From contig CANGYY010000006.1 in NCBI GenBank assembly GCA_947458585.1, positions 1 through 64,000 on the forward strand: a stretch of DNA of 64,000 nucleotides, read 5' to 3'. Below the pieces are notes generated by a model. It searched no databases. It had not been told where the DNA came from and saw nothing but the letters and a program-made list of their open reading frames with translations. Shown here in pieces: positions 17,835 to 25,804 of this stretch. Positions within the stretch are counted from its first letter, which is position 1. Every line of letters starts with the position of its first letter. This DNA is from Cyclobacteriaceae bacterium (GTDB taxonomy: Bacteria; Bacteroidota; Bacteroidia; Cytophagales; Cyclobacteriaceae). The position numbers were made by a program, and so were the translations under genes.

Positions 17835-18410
17835 CTATTTCTTTAGACGGCTGGGATTGTCTTCTATGAAGGACTTCCAGCCCTCATTTCTTCCTCGCGT
17901 TTGCATCCGCCCTTCGTGAAAGTGGTGGCATAGGGCTACGGCTAATGCATCTGTAGCATCCAACAGTTTGGGGAGTTCTTCAATGCCTAGTAAGGTTTGC
18001 AACATCGCAGCAACCTGCTCTTTGGAGGCGTTTCCATTGCCAGTCACGGACTGCTTAACTTTTTTGGGAGAGTATTCGGTAATGGGTATTTCTTTGGATA
18101 GTGCTGCTGCCATGGCTACTCCCTGCGCACGTCCTAATTTGAGCATGGATTGTACGTTGACGCCAAAAAATGGTGCCTCCAAGGCAACCGAGTCAGGAGC
18201 AAACTCATCCAAAATTCCACTGATCCGTTCAAAAATCTTCTTTAATTTCAACTCGTGAGTCTCGTACTTCTTCAGGTGAATGACCCCGTACTGCAAGATT
18301 TTGTATTTTTTCCCTTCTGTTAAAATCAAGCCATAACCCATTACAGTCGTACCTGGGTCAATACCTAAAATGATTTTTTCTGTCGGGAGTTTCTTTTCAG
18401 TGTCTTTCAC
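17835..18410 (-). CDS. ruvC: Holliday junction resolvase RuvC
   Basis: RuvC cuts Holliday junctions during recombinational repair, with RuvAB as partner. Acidic active-site residues are in GIDPGTTVMGYG (first Asp), ALEAPFFGVN (Glu) and the C-terminal DATDALAVALCHHF (two Asp). The sequence SVTGNGNASKEQVAAML is also family-typical. The 191-residue length is normal. ruvA and ruvB are not in view. The gene is divergent from the small winged-helix-like gene. Confidence 0.95.
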   Translation of the reverse strand: MKDTEKKLPTEKIILGIDPGTTVMGYGLILTEGKKYKILQYGVIHLKKYETHELKLKKIFERISGILDEFAPDSVALEAPFFGVNVQSMLKLGRAQGVAMAAALSKEIPITEYSPKKVKQSVTGNGNASKEQVAAMLQTLLGIEELPKLLDATDALAVALCHHFHEGRMQTRGRNEGWKSFIEDNPSRLKK

Positions 18411-18486
18411 GAACCCAAGTTACAAGATTTAAGGGGGAAATACATGCTTGTAATGGGTAATCAGATGAAGGGTTGACCAAAATAGA

Positions 18487-18498
18487 TGTACAGGTACA
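18487..18498. promoter_or_regulatory. Short inverted repeat upstream of the SpoIIE-phosphatase operon
   Basis: TGTAC, two bases, GTACA. The dyad lies between divergent ruvC and the 83-codon gene, about 64 bases before the latter's start. It could be an operator, or a chance palindrome. Confidence 0.25.
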
Positions 18499-18561
18499 CC
18501 TTGAATTTTCAGCCTACATTTACAAGAAGATTCCTTAATTTTAGGGATTAGCGCAGGAATT

Positions 18562-18813
18562 ATGAGTGACGAAGAATTTGATGTTTTAGACGAATTGTAT
18601 TTTGTTCAGACCTATGCCTTCCTTCAGGAGACCTTGGCATGGGAGGATAAGCGTTTGCTGGATGCCCTCACGTCTCTTGTAGAAAAGGGTTGGGTCAAAT
18701 GCTTTACAGAACCGGATCAAGAATGCTTTGAAACAATCAATTTGCAGGAAGTAGGGAAGGAACTCCTTTATTTAGCTACAAAAAAGGGTTTAATGGCCCA
18801 CACTACACTTTAA
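18562..18813 (+). CDS. Small protein with winged-helix-like features
   Basis: I do not recognise this 83-residue protein. It is acidic and helical, with DLELYFVQ-like N-terminal text (LDELYFVQTYAFLQ) and then LLDALTSLVEKGWVKCF. That segment looks like the recognition helix and wing turn of a winged helix-turn-helix. Its stop codon is one base before the GTG start of the SpoIIE phosphatase gene, so the two are almost certainly translated together. It may be a regulator or adaptor of the phosphatase. This is inference from position only. Confidence 0.75.
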   Translation: MSDEEFDVLDELYFVQTYAFLQETLAWEDKRLLDALTSLVEKGWVKCFTEPDQECFETINLQEVGKELLYLATKKGLMAHTTL

Positions 18814-18814
18814 G

Positions 18815-20038
18815 GTGCAATCGGAAACCTACAAATACCAACGGAAAGAATTGGAGTTGAAGGCCTTGTTGGAAATCACACAGGCGATCAATGAAAACCA
18901 ATCCGAAGAGGTGCTGCTCACCATCTTCAAGTTTACCTGTTTGGTTCATTTGGAAATCAAGTCCCTCATCCTCTATGTCGCCAAAGAAGAAGACTTTGAG
19001 CAGCGTATTATTCATGGGGTAAAGTCAAAAACTCCGCTTTTCCTATCACAGAAATTCATTCAAGAAGATAAAAAGACGGGAAGCCTATCCATTCAATTGG
19101 AAGAAGGCTATTCCTTTGGGGAACTCGAAACCTACCTGCCAGTCTATCACAAGGAAAAACTGCTCGCGATTTTGTTTTTGAAGCGCAAAAACAAAGACCT
19201 GGAAATCGACCTAGACTTCACCCAAGCCTTGGCAAATATCTTGGTGGTGGCTTTGGAAAATAAGCGCTTTGCAAGAAGGCAACTCGAGCAAGAAGTCATG
19301 AAGCGAGAGATGGAGATTGCCTCGCAGGTACAGCAATTGTTATTCCCTTCAACCTTACCCAATACGGATCACCTCAAGGCAGAAGTAACCTATGTGCCAC
19401 ACAGCCGAGTAGGAGGAGATTATTACGATTTGATTGCAAGCGGTTCAGAGAAAATCTACTTCTGTATTGCGGATGTGTCTGGAAAAGGAATGGCTGCAGC
19501 CTTGTTGATGTCCAACTTTCAAGCGGCCCTACGCACCTTGTTGCGTAGCAATGCGGACTTAGAGACTTTGATCCACCAACTCAACTTCACACTCTTTGAC
19601 CTAACGAAGGGAGAGCGATTCATCACTTTTTTTCTGGGAGAATATGAGTTTGCAAGCGGCAACCTGCGCTACGTAAATGCTGGGCATAATCCTCCATTCC
19701 TATGCAGTCCGGAAGCCGAGGCAACTGAATTCTTGGAGGCTGGCACCACCATTCTAGGGGCTTTTGAATCCTTGCCTTTTTTAGAAGTGGGGAAGAGAGA
19801 CGGATTGAAGGAATTTACCTTACATCTGTTTACCGATGGCTTGACAGAAGCCATGAATCCCGAAGAGGAAGAGTATGGAGAACAACGCTTCAAGGAGTTG
19901 GCGGAGAAAAATAAAGAGCAAAATCCAGCTGAATTTCATCAAGAATTCCGCCTAGCAATCGACCATTTTGCGAAAAAAACGCCTTTTCACGATGATTTAA
20001 CGCTATTGAGTCTTCGATTTTCGAGAACATGCCCCTAA
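18815..20038 (+). CDS. GAF-like sensor fused to SpoIIE/PP2C-type serine phosphatase
   Basis: A 407-residue cytoplasmic signalling protein. Residues 20-155 look like a GAF-type sensor (LTIFKFTCLVHLEIKSLILY and the following strands). A coiled linker (LEQEVMKREMEIASQVQQLLFP) leads to a SpoIIE/RsbU phosphatase domain at about 195-405. Metal-binding motifs are VGGDYYDL, IADVSGKGMAAALLM, NAGHNPP, TDGLTEAMN and HDDLTLL, all intact. Such enzymes dephosphorylate anti-sigma-factor antagonists. The start must be GTG, because the next in-frame stop upstream is 24 bases away with no ATG between. The end overlaps the deacetylase gene by 10 bases. Confidence 0.88.
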   Translation: MQSETYKYQRKELELKALLEITQAINENQSEEVLLTIFKFTCLVHLEIKSLILYVAKEEDFEQRIIHGVKSKTPLFLSQKFIQEDKKTGSLSIQLEEGYSFGELETYLPVYHKEKLLAILFLKRKNKDLEIDLDFTQALANILVVALENKRFARRQLEQEVMKREMEIASQVQQLLFPSTLPNTDHLKAEVTYVPHSRVGGDYYDLIASGSEKIYFCIADVSGKGMAAALLMSNFQAALRTLLRSNADLETLIHQLNFTLFDLTKGERFITFFLGEYEFASGNLRYVNAGHNPPFLCSPEAEATEFLEAGTTILGAFESLPFLEVGKRDGLKEFTLHLFTDGLTEAMNPEEEEYGEQRFKELAEKNKEQNPAEFHQEFRLAIDHFAKKTPFHDDLTLLSLRFSRTCP

Positions 20039-20661
20039 TTCAACTCCCTTCTAGTCTGGCCTTGCTCTACCCCAACCGCCTTTGGAAGGGTGTAGAACTG
20101 GGCCGTAAGGTTAGCCTGACTTTTGACGATGGCCCTGTGCCTGGAGTGACGGATTGGGTTTTGGAAGAATTGGCAAAAAGAGAGTTGAACGCTACTTTTT
20201 TTATGGTTGGCGACAATGTGCGAAAGCATCCTTCCTTGGCCCAAGAAGTGCTAAGCGCTGGACATCAGTTGGGTAACCATACGTACCACCATCTTTCGGG
20301 TTGGAAAACAAGTACGGATACCTATTTGAAGGATGTGGCTGCCTGCGATGCAATTTTGGAGGATACCTTGGGCGTCCAAACCAGTTTGTTTCGGCCGCCC
20401 TATGGTTGGATGAAGCGGCGTCAGGCTCGAGAAGTAGCCAAGGACAAAAAGATAGTCATGTGGAGTCTCCTTAGCTATGATTTTGATTCGCGTTTAGCCC
20501 CAGAGAAAATAATTCAAGTTTGCACTTCCCGAACCTCATCCGGCAGCATCGTCGTCTTTCATGATCAGGAAAAAACTAAGGAGCAATTGAAAAAGGTGTT
20601 GCCCAATTACCTGGATTTTTTGGTTGGGGAAGGATATTCCACGCAACCGCTCCAAGGCTAA
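20029..20661 (+). CDS. Polysaccharide deacetylase (NodB homology domain)
   Basis: A 210-residue carbohydrate esterase family 4 protein. It has the catalytic-base motif TFDDGPVPG, FFMVGDNV, the metal-binding HTYHH, RPPYGWMK and the C-terminal IVVFHDQEKT. All five NodB motifs are recognisable. No signal peptide is evident, so the protein may act in the cytoplasm or on a lipid-linked sugar. The gene overlaps the SpoIIE phosphatase gene by 10 bases, which places it in the same transcript. The substrate, whether peptidoglycan, chitin-like or surface polysaccharide, is unknown. Confidence 0.88.
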   Translation: MPLIQLPSSLALLYPNRLWKGVELGRKVSLTFDDGPVPGVTDWVLEELAKRELNATFFMVGDNVRKHPSLAQEVLSAGHQLGNHTYHHLSGWKTSTDTYLKDVAACDAILEDTLGVQTSLFRPPYGWMKRRQAREVAKDKKIVMWSLLSYDFDSRLAPEKIIQVCTSRTSSGSIVVFHDQEKTKEQLKKVLPNYLDFLVGEGYSTQPLQG

Positions 20662-20734
20662 GTTCCAACTTGAATTTTGTCTACTAATTTTTAAATCGAG
20701 GCTTTCACTTCAGGGGAATGCATCGATAGTTTCT

Positions 20735-20742
20735 TATTTTTG
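20735..20742 (+). promoter_or_regulatory. Candidate -7 element of the tatD/ansA operon
   Basis: TATTTTTG matches TAnnTTTG and lies 36 bases before the tatD-family start codon. No convincing TTG is seen at -33, so the call is weak. Confidence 0.35.
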
Positions 20743-20777
20743 GGAAAGAATTTCAATACAAACCCAGGTAGGCTTTC

Positions 20778-21554
20778 ATGCAGTTAATCGATACCCACGC
20801 CCATATTTATTCCAGCAAGTTTGATTCGGATCGGGATCAGGTAATCGAAGAAATCCGCGCCGCTGGGATCAGCAAGGTATTTATGCCCAACGTGGATGTG
20901 CATACCATTGATGCCATGCTGGACTGTGAGAGCCGCTATGGAGACCTCTGTGTGCCCATGATGGGCTTGCATCCTTGTGATGTAGGAGATGACTTTGAAG
21001 ACCAACTCCAAGTGATGGAGCATTGGCTGAATATGCGACCTTTTGCAGCCGTTGGAGAGATTGGGACAGATCTCTATTGGGATAAGACCAGCTTGGACCG
21101 TCAACTGGCAGCTTTGGAGATTCAAGTGGGCTGGGCCAAGGAGCGCGAATTGCCCATAGTCTTGCACTGCAGAGAATCCATAGATCTGACGATTGACTTT
21201 ATTGAGAAAATGCACGATGGCCAATTGAGAGGGATATTTCATTGCTTTACGGGCAACCTGGACCAAGCCAAGCGAATTACAGAGATGGGTTTTTTGCTTG
21301 GAATTGGTGGAGTAGTTACCTTTAAAAATGGAGGTTTGGACCAAGTGATTCCGTATATTGGTCTAGAGCATTTGGTGTTGGAAACAGACGCTCCTTATTT
21401 GGCACCTGTTCCACATCGCGGGAAGCGGAACTCTCCTGCCTACTTGCCCTTTGTGGCGGAGCGAGTGGGAGACCTCCTTCAAGTACCAGCTGCTGTGGTT
21501 GCGGAAGCCACCAGTGCACAAGCACTTCAACTGTTTACAAAGACTGAAAAATGA
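20778..21554 (+). CDS. TatD-family metal-dependent hydrolase
   Basis: A 258-residue TIM-barrel hydrolase of the TatD DNase family. Metal ligands are visible in DTHAHIYSSKFD (HxH), GEIGTDLYW (Glu), VLHCRES (His), GIFHCFTG (His) and ETDAPYLAP (Asp). Members are cytoplasmic 3'-5' DNases or quality-control nucleases. The last four bases (ATGA) overlap the asparaginase start, indicating an operon with translational coupling. Confidence 0.92.
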   Translation: MQLIDTHAHIYSSKFDSDRDQVIEEIRAAGISKVFMPNVDVHTIDAMLDCESRYGDLCVPMMGLHPCDVGDDFEDQLQVMEHWLNMRPFAAVGEIGTDLYWDKTSLDRQLAALEIQVGWAKERELPIVLHCRESIDLTIDFIEKMHDGQLRGIFHCFTGNLDQAKRITEMGFLLGIGGVVTFKNGGLDQVIPYIGLEHLVLETDAPYLAPVPHRGKRNSPAYLPFVAERVGDLLQVPAAVVAEATSAQALQLFTKTEK

Positions 21555-22618
21555 ATTACAAGATCGTTCGTCTCAATACCGGAATCAAAACAAGTAAGGC
21601 TTCCTCAGTCCTGATTATCTACACAGGAGGTACCTTGGGGATGTCCTATGATGAGTCCGGCGCCTTGGTACCCTTCAATTTTGGACAGATTTTGGAAAAG
21701 ATTCCCATCCTTTCCAATATGAACATTGCGATTACGGTGATCTCCTTTCCCGAGCCCATTGACTCTTCCAATGTGACTATGGACCATTGGAAAGACATGG
21801 CCTACATCATTACCGAAAATTACGACAGTTACGATGGCTTCGTGGTACTGCATGGCACCGATACCATGGCCTATTCCGCATCTATGCTCAGTTACATGCT
21901 GGAAGGCTTGAATAAGCCTGTGATTTTTACAGGAGCCCAATTGCCCATCTCGGCCATGCGCTCTGATGCGCGGGAAAACTTGATGACCTCTTTGGAGATT
22001 GCCACGGCCAAATCCAAAGGGAGACCGATAGTACCCGAAGTGTGTATTTTCTTCAACCACATGCTGCTGCGTGGCAACCGTTCCAAAAAGGTGCAGAGCG
22101 TGCACTTCGATGCCTTTGAATCCGAGAATTACCCCATTTTGGCGGAGGCAGGTATCGTGATCGACTACAATACCACAGCGATCCGACCTTATGAGGCCAA
22201 TCGAAAGTTGGTCAATCGCAACAACCTGGACAACGGCGTGATGATTGTAAAGTTGTTTCCAGGAATTACTGACAAGATTTTGGATGCCTGTTTTGCCATT
22301 CCTGGCCTTCGAGGTGTGGTTTTGGAAACTTATGGATCTGGGAATAGTCCCTCCTTGGATTGGTTTATGAAATCCCTAGAGGGTGCGATCAAAAAAGGAT
22401 TGATCTTATTGAATGTGTCTCAATGCAACGGGGGCCGTGTCATACAAGGTCGCTACGAAACCAGCAAGGAGTTGCTAGCGGTAGGGGTGGTCAGTGGGGC
22501 AGACATGACTACCGAAGCAGCGGTCACCAAGTTGATGTTCTTGTTGGGACAGAAGTTGAGCCGGGAAGAGATTTGTCTGCAGTTGACCCAGTCCATTGCA
22601 GGCGAGATTAGCACCTAA
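21551..22618 (+). CDS. ansA: Type I (cytoplasmic) L-asparaginase
   Basis: The enzyme hydrolyses asparagine to aspartate and ammonia. The first active-site Thr is in IYTGGTLGM and the second in VVLHGTDTMAYSASML. KPVIFTGAQLP and SDARENLMTSLEIA are family-typical. The lack of a signal peptide and the 355-residue length fit the cytoplasmic, low-affinity AnsA type. It is translationally coupled to the tatD gene by an ATGA overlap. Confidence 0.93.
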   Translation: MNYKIVRLNTGIKTSKASSVLIIYTGGTLGMSYDESGALVPFNFGQILEKIPILSNMNIAITVISFPEPIDSSNVTMDHWKDMAYIITENYDSYDGFVVLHGTDTMAYSASMLSYMLEGLNKPVIFTGAQLPISAMRSDARENLMTSLEIATAKSKGRPIVPEVCIFFNHMLLRGNRSKKVQSVHFDAFESENYPILAEAGIVIDYNTTAIRPYEANRKLVNRNNLDNGVMIVKLFPGITDKILDACFAIPGLRGVVLETYGSGNSPSLDWFMKSLEGAIKKGLILLNVSQCNGGRVIQGRYETSKELLAVGVVSGADMTTEAAVTKLMFLLGQKLSREEICLQLTQSIAGEIST

Positions 22619-22707
22619 TTTTCGTTTATTTCAGAAAGGGGTTTGGAATCGGCGGGAATAATTTTTTTCTTTGCACTCCGATTCGGCTACCGAGTCAAAC
22701 CACAAAC

Positions 22708-22795
22708 AGAGAGGTGTCCGAGTGGTTGAAGGAGCACGCCTGGAAAGTGTGTATACTCCAAAAGGGTATCGAGGGTTCGAATCCCTTCCTCTCTG
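22708..22795 (+). tRNA. tRNA-Ser (anticodon GGA)
   Basis: The acceptor stem is AGAGAGG paired with CCTCTCT, with discriminator G. The anticodon stem-loop is CACGC-CTGGAAA-GTGTG, giving anticodon GGA (reads UCC/UCU). A long variable arm (TATACTC/GGGTAT), typical of serine tRNAs, is present. The T-arm is GAGGG-TTCGAAT-CCCTT. CA follows the discriminator in the DNA. A strong terminator is found 9 bases downstream. Confidence 0.96.
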
Positions 22796-22803
22796 CAGCA
22801 TAA

Positions 22804-22843
22804 CAAAGCCCTTAATTCATTGAATTAAGGGCTTTGTTTTTTT
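22804..22843 (+). terminator. Strong terminator after tRNA-Ser
   Basis: A perfect 16-base stem, CAAAGCCCTTAATTCA with its complement, separated by a single T and followed by seven T. It terminates the tRNA transcript. Confidence 0.92.
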
Positions 22844-22897
22844 CTGCTTAAGCTGCAAGTTCTTCTAATCAATTGTAGTGGATTCTAGAACATTTTT

Positions 22898-23323
22898 TTA
22901 CCTCACCACCGGCAATCCCTCTTGGCTCCAGCCTTGAATCCCGCCTTGCAGGTGGTAGACCTTGGTATAGCCTTGCTGAATTAGCATCCACGCGGCTTCT
23001 TCGCTTCGAGCCCCTACGGCACAGTACACATAGACTTCCTGGTCTTTCGAGATTTGGTTGACCTGATCTAGAAAATCAGGACTGTAAAAATCAATTTCCA
23101 CCGCACCTTCAATTTTTCCTTGGTCGATCTCGTCCGCAGTACGCACGTCTAGCACAGTACCTGCCGTACTCTTGGTTGCAAACTCTTGTGCATTTAAGGT
23201 AAGGACCGAAGCCGCATTCGTCTGGCTTGTACCTTCGGTGGTGGTGGATTGGGTAGTGGAACTCGGTTGACAAGCATATAGGCCTGTGAGAATAAGTAAG
23301 CCGCTTAGGAAGGTAGTTTTCAT
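22898..23323 (-). CDS. Rhodanese-like domain lipoprotein
   Basis: A 141-residue exported protein. An N-terminal signal ending in GLYAC (lipobox) and a Ser/Thr-rich linker lead to one rhodanese domain (about residues 40-140). The active-site loop is YCAVGARSEEAAW, with Cys present, so a persulfide-carrying role is possible. The WSQEGLPVVR ending is typical of single-domain GlpE/PspE-like proteins. It acts in the periplasm on an unknown sulfur acceptor. It stands alone between tRNA-Ser and the UbiA gene. Confidence 0.9.
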   Translation of the reverse strand: MKTTFLSGLLILTGLYACQPSSTTQSTTTEGTSQTNAASVLTLNAQEFATKSTAGTVLDVRTADEIDQGKIEGAVEIDFYSPDFLDQVNQISKDQEVYVYCAVGARSEEAAWMLIQQGYTKVYHLQGGIQGWSQEGLPVVR

Positions 23324-23386
23324 ACGTTCAATTTTTTACAAAATTAACCAATTCGAGACGGACTCTTTGTGAGTAAAGGCACAGGA

Positions 23387-23413
23387 GACTGTCGTCAGTG
23401 GACTATGGACCGT
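23387..23413. repeat. Dispersed intergenic repeat fragment
   Basis: On the minus strand this segment contains AGTCCACTG followed by GACGACAGTC. The same two words, joined as GACGACAGTCCACTG, occur at 43328-43342. Both copies sit in intergenic DNA, which suggests a degenerate dispersed repeat family. Two copies of short words are weak evidence. Confidence 0.4.
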
Positions 23414-23421
23414 TAGCAAAA

Positions 23422-24279
23422 TTATAAAAAAGCCATACTCAAGGTTCCGATACCCATGATCACTTTAGCCAGGGTACTCAGCTTGGCAAATTGCTCCTTT
23501 TGATCTGCACGATGAATTTTCCACATAAACCAGCAGAATAGTACCCCAAGTCCCCCGAAATAATAATACAGTTGCGGCAGGTTCAATTGGAAAGTCACCG
23601 TAAAGATCGAGCCGACAAAGGTGATCGCAATGATGTAGATTACCTGCTTGGTCTTGCGGAAACCAAGCACTATCGGCAAGGTCTTGGACCCGTGAAGGCG
23701 GTCGCCTTGTCGATCTTCAATGTCCTTGAGCAGCTCTCGAATTAAGGTTAAGAAAAAAGCAAAAAGGGCATAGGTGAAGACAAGCAATTCATTTTTCTGG
23801 AAGTAATAGGCCACCAAGTAAATGGAAAGACTGGTTAAAAAGGCCACCGCTACGTTGCCAATGAATGGCTTTCGCTTGAGTCCATTGCAGTACCACCAGA
23901 GCATTACGCCAGCAAAAATAATGAGTGCTGCAATCCGAGGGGCCACCACCCAACCCATGCCGATGGCAGCGAAGTTGAATACGCTATGGAGCATCAAAAT
24001 GACTCGTCTCTTGATGCCTTTACCCACCACCACTGCCTTGGGGCGATTGATGTAGTCAATTTTGACATCGTAGTAATCGTTGATCATGTAGCCTGCAGCC
24101 GTAACCAGCAAGGTGGCCAGGATCAAAAGGTAGAGGCGAAAATCCTGCAAGGCAGGAAGGCCTTGTGCATTGGTTTCAATCAGAAAATGCGCCGTCATCA
24201 CTTGGGCAAAAGCAATCAGCAGCAAGTTGATGGGTCTGCTGATTCTAAAAAGGCTTCGAAGTGATAAAGTTCTTTCCAT
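23422..24279 (-). CDS. UbiA-family prenyltransferase
   Basis: A 285-residue integral membrane enzyme with about eight helices. The first Asp-rich motif is NDYYDVKIDYINRP and the second is DIEDRQGDRLHGSKTLP; these bind the Mg-diphosphate of the prenyl donor. The RLHGSKTLPIVLG text resembles the geranylgeranylglycerol-phosphate/homogentisate-like branch rather than MenA. The aromatic or glycerol acceptor cannot be decided from sequence. There is no quinone-biosynthesis gene adjacent. Confidence 0.88.
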   Translation of the reverse strand: MERTLSLRSLFRISRPINLLLIAFAQVMTAHFLIETNAQGLPALQDFRLYLLILATLLVTAAGYMINDYYDVKIDYINRPKAVVVGKGIKRRVILMLHSVFNFAAIGMGWVVAPRIAALIIFAGVMLWWYCNGLKRKPFIGNVAVAFLTSLSIYLVAYYFQKNELLVFTYALFAFFLTLIRELLKDIEDRQGDRLHGSKTLPIVLGFRKTKQVIYIIAITFVGSIFTVTFQLNLPQLYYYFGGLGVLFCWFMWKIHRADQKEQFAKLSTLAKVIMGIGTLSMAFL

Positions 24280-24420
24280 GAGTTACTATTCCCATAAAAA
24301 TAAGAGAATAAAAGGATGATTTGGGGATTATTTTTAGGTGACCCATCGAAATTCTAGTTCCTGATTTTGGCGAATTCAATGCTCCTTTTTCTTAACTTGA
24401 CTATTCAGATTGATGCTACT

Positions 24421-25791
24421 ATGAATACATTCACTAACTCCTCAAGAAGAAACTTTATCAAACGCTCAGGCACTGCACTTGCAGGTTCCTTTTTGGTGCA
24501 TCCCCTGGCTCAAGCCTTAAGTTTGTTTCCTGGCTTGGACCGCAAAATGAAATTGGTCTTGGTAGGTACTGGCATACGTGGGCTTAGCATGTGGGGACGG
24601 GACGTGGTGAAGGCCTACAGCGACCGAGTTGAGTTTGTGGGTTTGTCCGACAAAAACGAAGGACGCATGCAACTAGGGAAGGCTTATTTGGAAGTGGATT
24701 GTCCGCTGTATCTAGATTTTGATCAAATGCTTCGCGAAACTTCCCCAGATGTGGTAATCGTGACTACGATGGATAGCACCCATCACGAATTCATCATCAA
24801 AGGCTTGAATGCAGGCATGCATGTCATCACGGAAAAGCCGATGACTACCGATGAACAAAAGGTGCAAGCCATTTTGGATGCGGAGCGACTCTCTGGCAAG
24901 CAGGTTCTGGTGACTTTCAACTACCGCTACTCTCCCCACCGTCAAAAACTCTATGAACTCCTGCAGGAAGGAGCCATTGGCAAGGTGACCTCGGTGGATT
25001 TCCATTGGTACCTAGACACCTCCCATGGAGCAGATTATTTTCGGCGTTGGCATGGCATCCAGGCACACAGTGGAAGCCTTTTGGTACACAAAGCTTCTCA
25101 CCATTTTGACCTACTCAACTGGTGGCTAAACTCAGACCCGGAAGAGGTTTTTGCTTACGGCTCCCTTGAATTTTATGGGAAAAATGGTCCTTTTCGATCC
25201 AAATCCTGCCGAGGTTGTCCCCATGCTTCTTCCTGTGATTTTTACTGGGACATTACAAAGAATGAATACCTCACCAAGTTGTATGTGGACAACGAAAAGT
25301 ACGACGGCTACTTACGGGATGGATGCGTATTTCGCGAAGAAATAGACAGCTTTGATAAAATGGCTGTTCAGATCCGCTACAAAAACAAGGTGCAGGTGAG
25401 CTATTCACTGACGACCTATTCTCCCTACGAGGGTTATCGAATTGCCTTCAATGGAACCGAAGGAAGGCTAGAGGCATGGATCAAAGAAAGTCAGCCCTGG
25501 GAGGAAAAGAACGAGGATGAATTGGTGTTGGTGAAGAATTTTGGGGAGCGATCCATCATCCCAGTTCCCCATGGATTGGGAGGGCATGGTGGAGGAGATA
25601 CACGACTCAAGGACAAACTTTTTCTTGACCCCAACCAAGCCGACCCTTGGCGGCAGTCTGCAGGGAGCCGAGATGGAGCCATGTCCTGCCTTATTGGAAT
25701 TGCTGCGAGGCACTCCATTGAGCAAGGCAAACCCATACAGATTCAAGACCTGACTACAATTCCGCTACAGGTGTCAGGTAGGGGAGTCTAA
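24421..25791 (+). CDS. Tat-exported Gfo/Idh/MocA-family oxidoreductase with a Cys cluster
   Basis: A twin-arginine signal (SSRRNFIKRSG, then a hydrophobic run) starts the protein, so it should be folded with its nucleotide before export. The Rossmann motif is LVGTGIRGLSMWG and the substrate-domain signature is TEKPMTTDEQ. FNYRYSPHRQKLYELL and HKASHHFDLLNWWL follow as in the family. An unusual insert has CRGCPHASSC (Cys at about residues 263, 266 and 272) plus C302, spaced like a metal or Fe-S site. The start is the ATG before the Tat signal; the open frame continues 18 codons upstream. The family oxidises sugars at a hydroxyl with NAD(P). The substrate is unknown. Confidence 0.88.
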   Translation: MNTFTNSSRRNFIKRSGTALAGSFLVHPLAQALSLFPGLDRKMKLVLVGTGIRGLSMWGRDVVKAYSDRVEFVGLSDKNEGRMQLGKAYLEVDCPLYLDFDQMLRETSPDVVIVTTMDSTHHEFIIKGLNAGMHVITEKPMTTDEQKVQAILDAERLSGKQVLVTFNYRYSPHRQKLYELLQEGAIGKVTSVDFHWYLDTSHGADYFRRWHGIQAHSGSLLVHKASHHFDLLNWWLNSDPEEVFAYGSLEFYGKNGPFRSKSCRGCPHASSCDFYWDITKNEYLTKLYVDNEKYDGYLRDGCVFREEIDSFDKMAVQIRYKNKVQVSYSLTTYSPYEGYRIAFNGTEGRLEAWIKESQPWEEKNEDELVLVKNFGERSIIPVPHGLGGHGGGDTRLKDKLFLDPNQADPWRQSAGSRDGAMSCLIGIAARHSIEQGKPIQIQDLTTIPLQVSGRGV

Positions 25792-25804
25792 GCTGGATAT
25801 TTTT

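Noticed and set aside
21605-22105. 166-codon minus-strand ORF inside ansA
   Set aside because: It is opposite a confidently identified asparaginase with intact catalytic motifs, and its translation is low-complexity shadow sequence.
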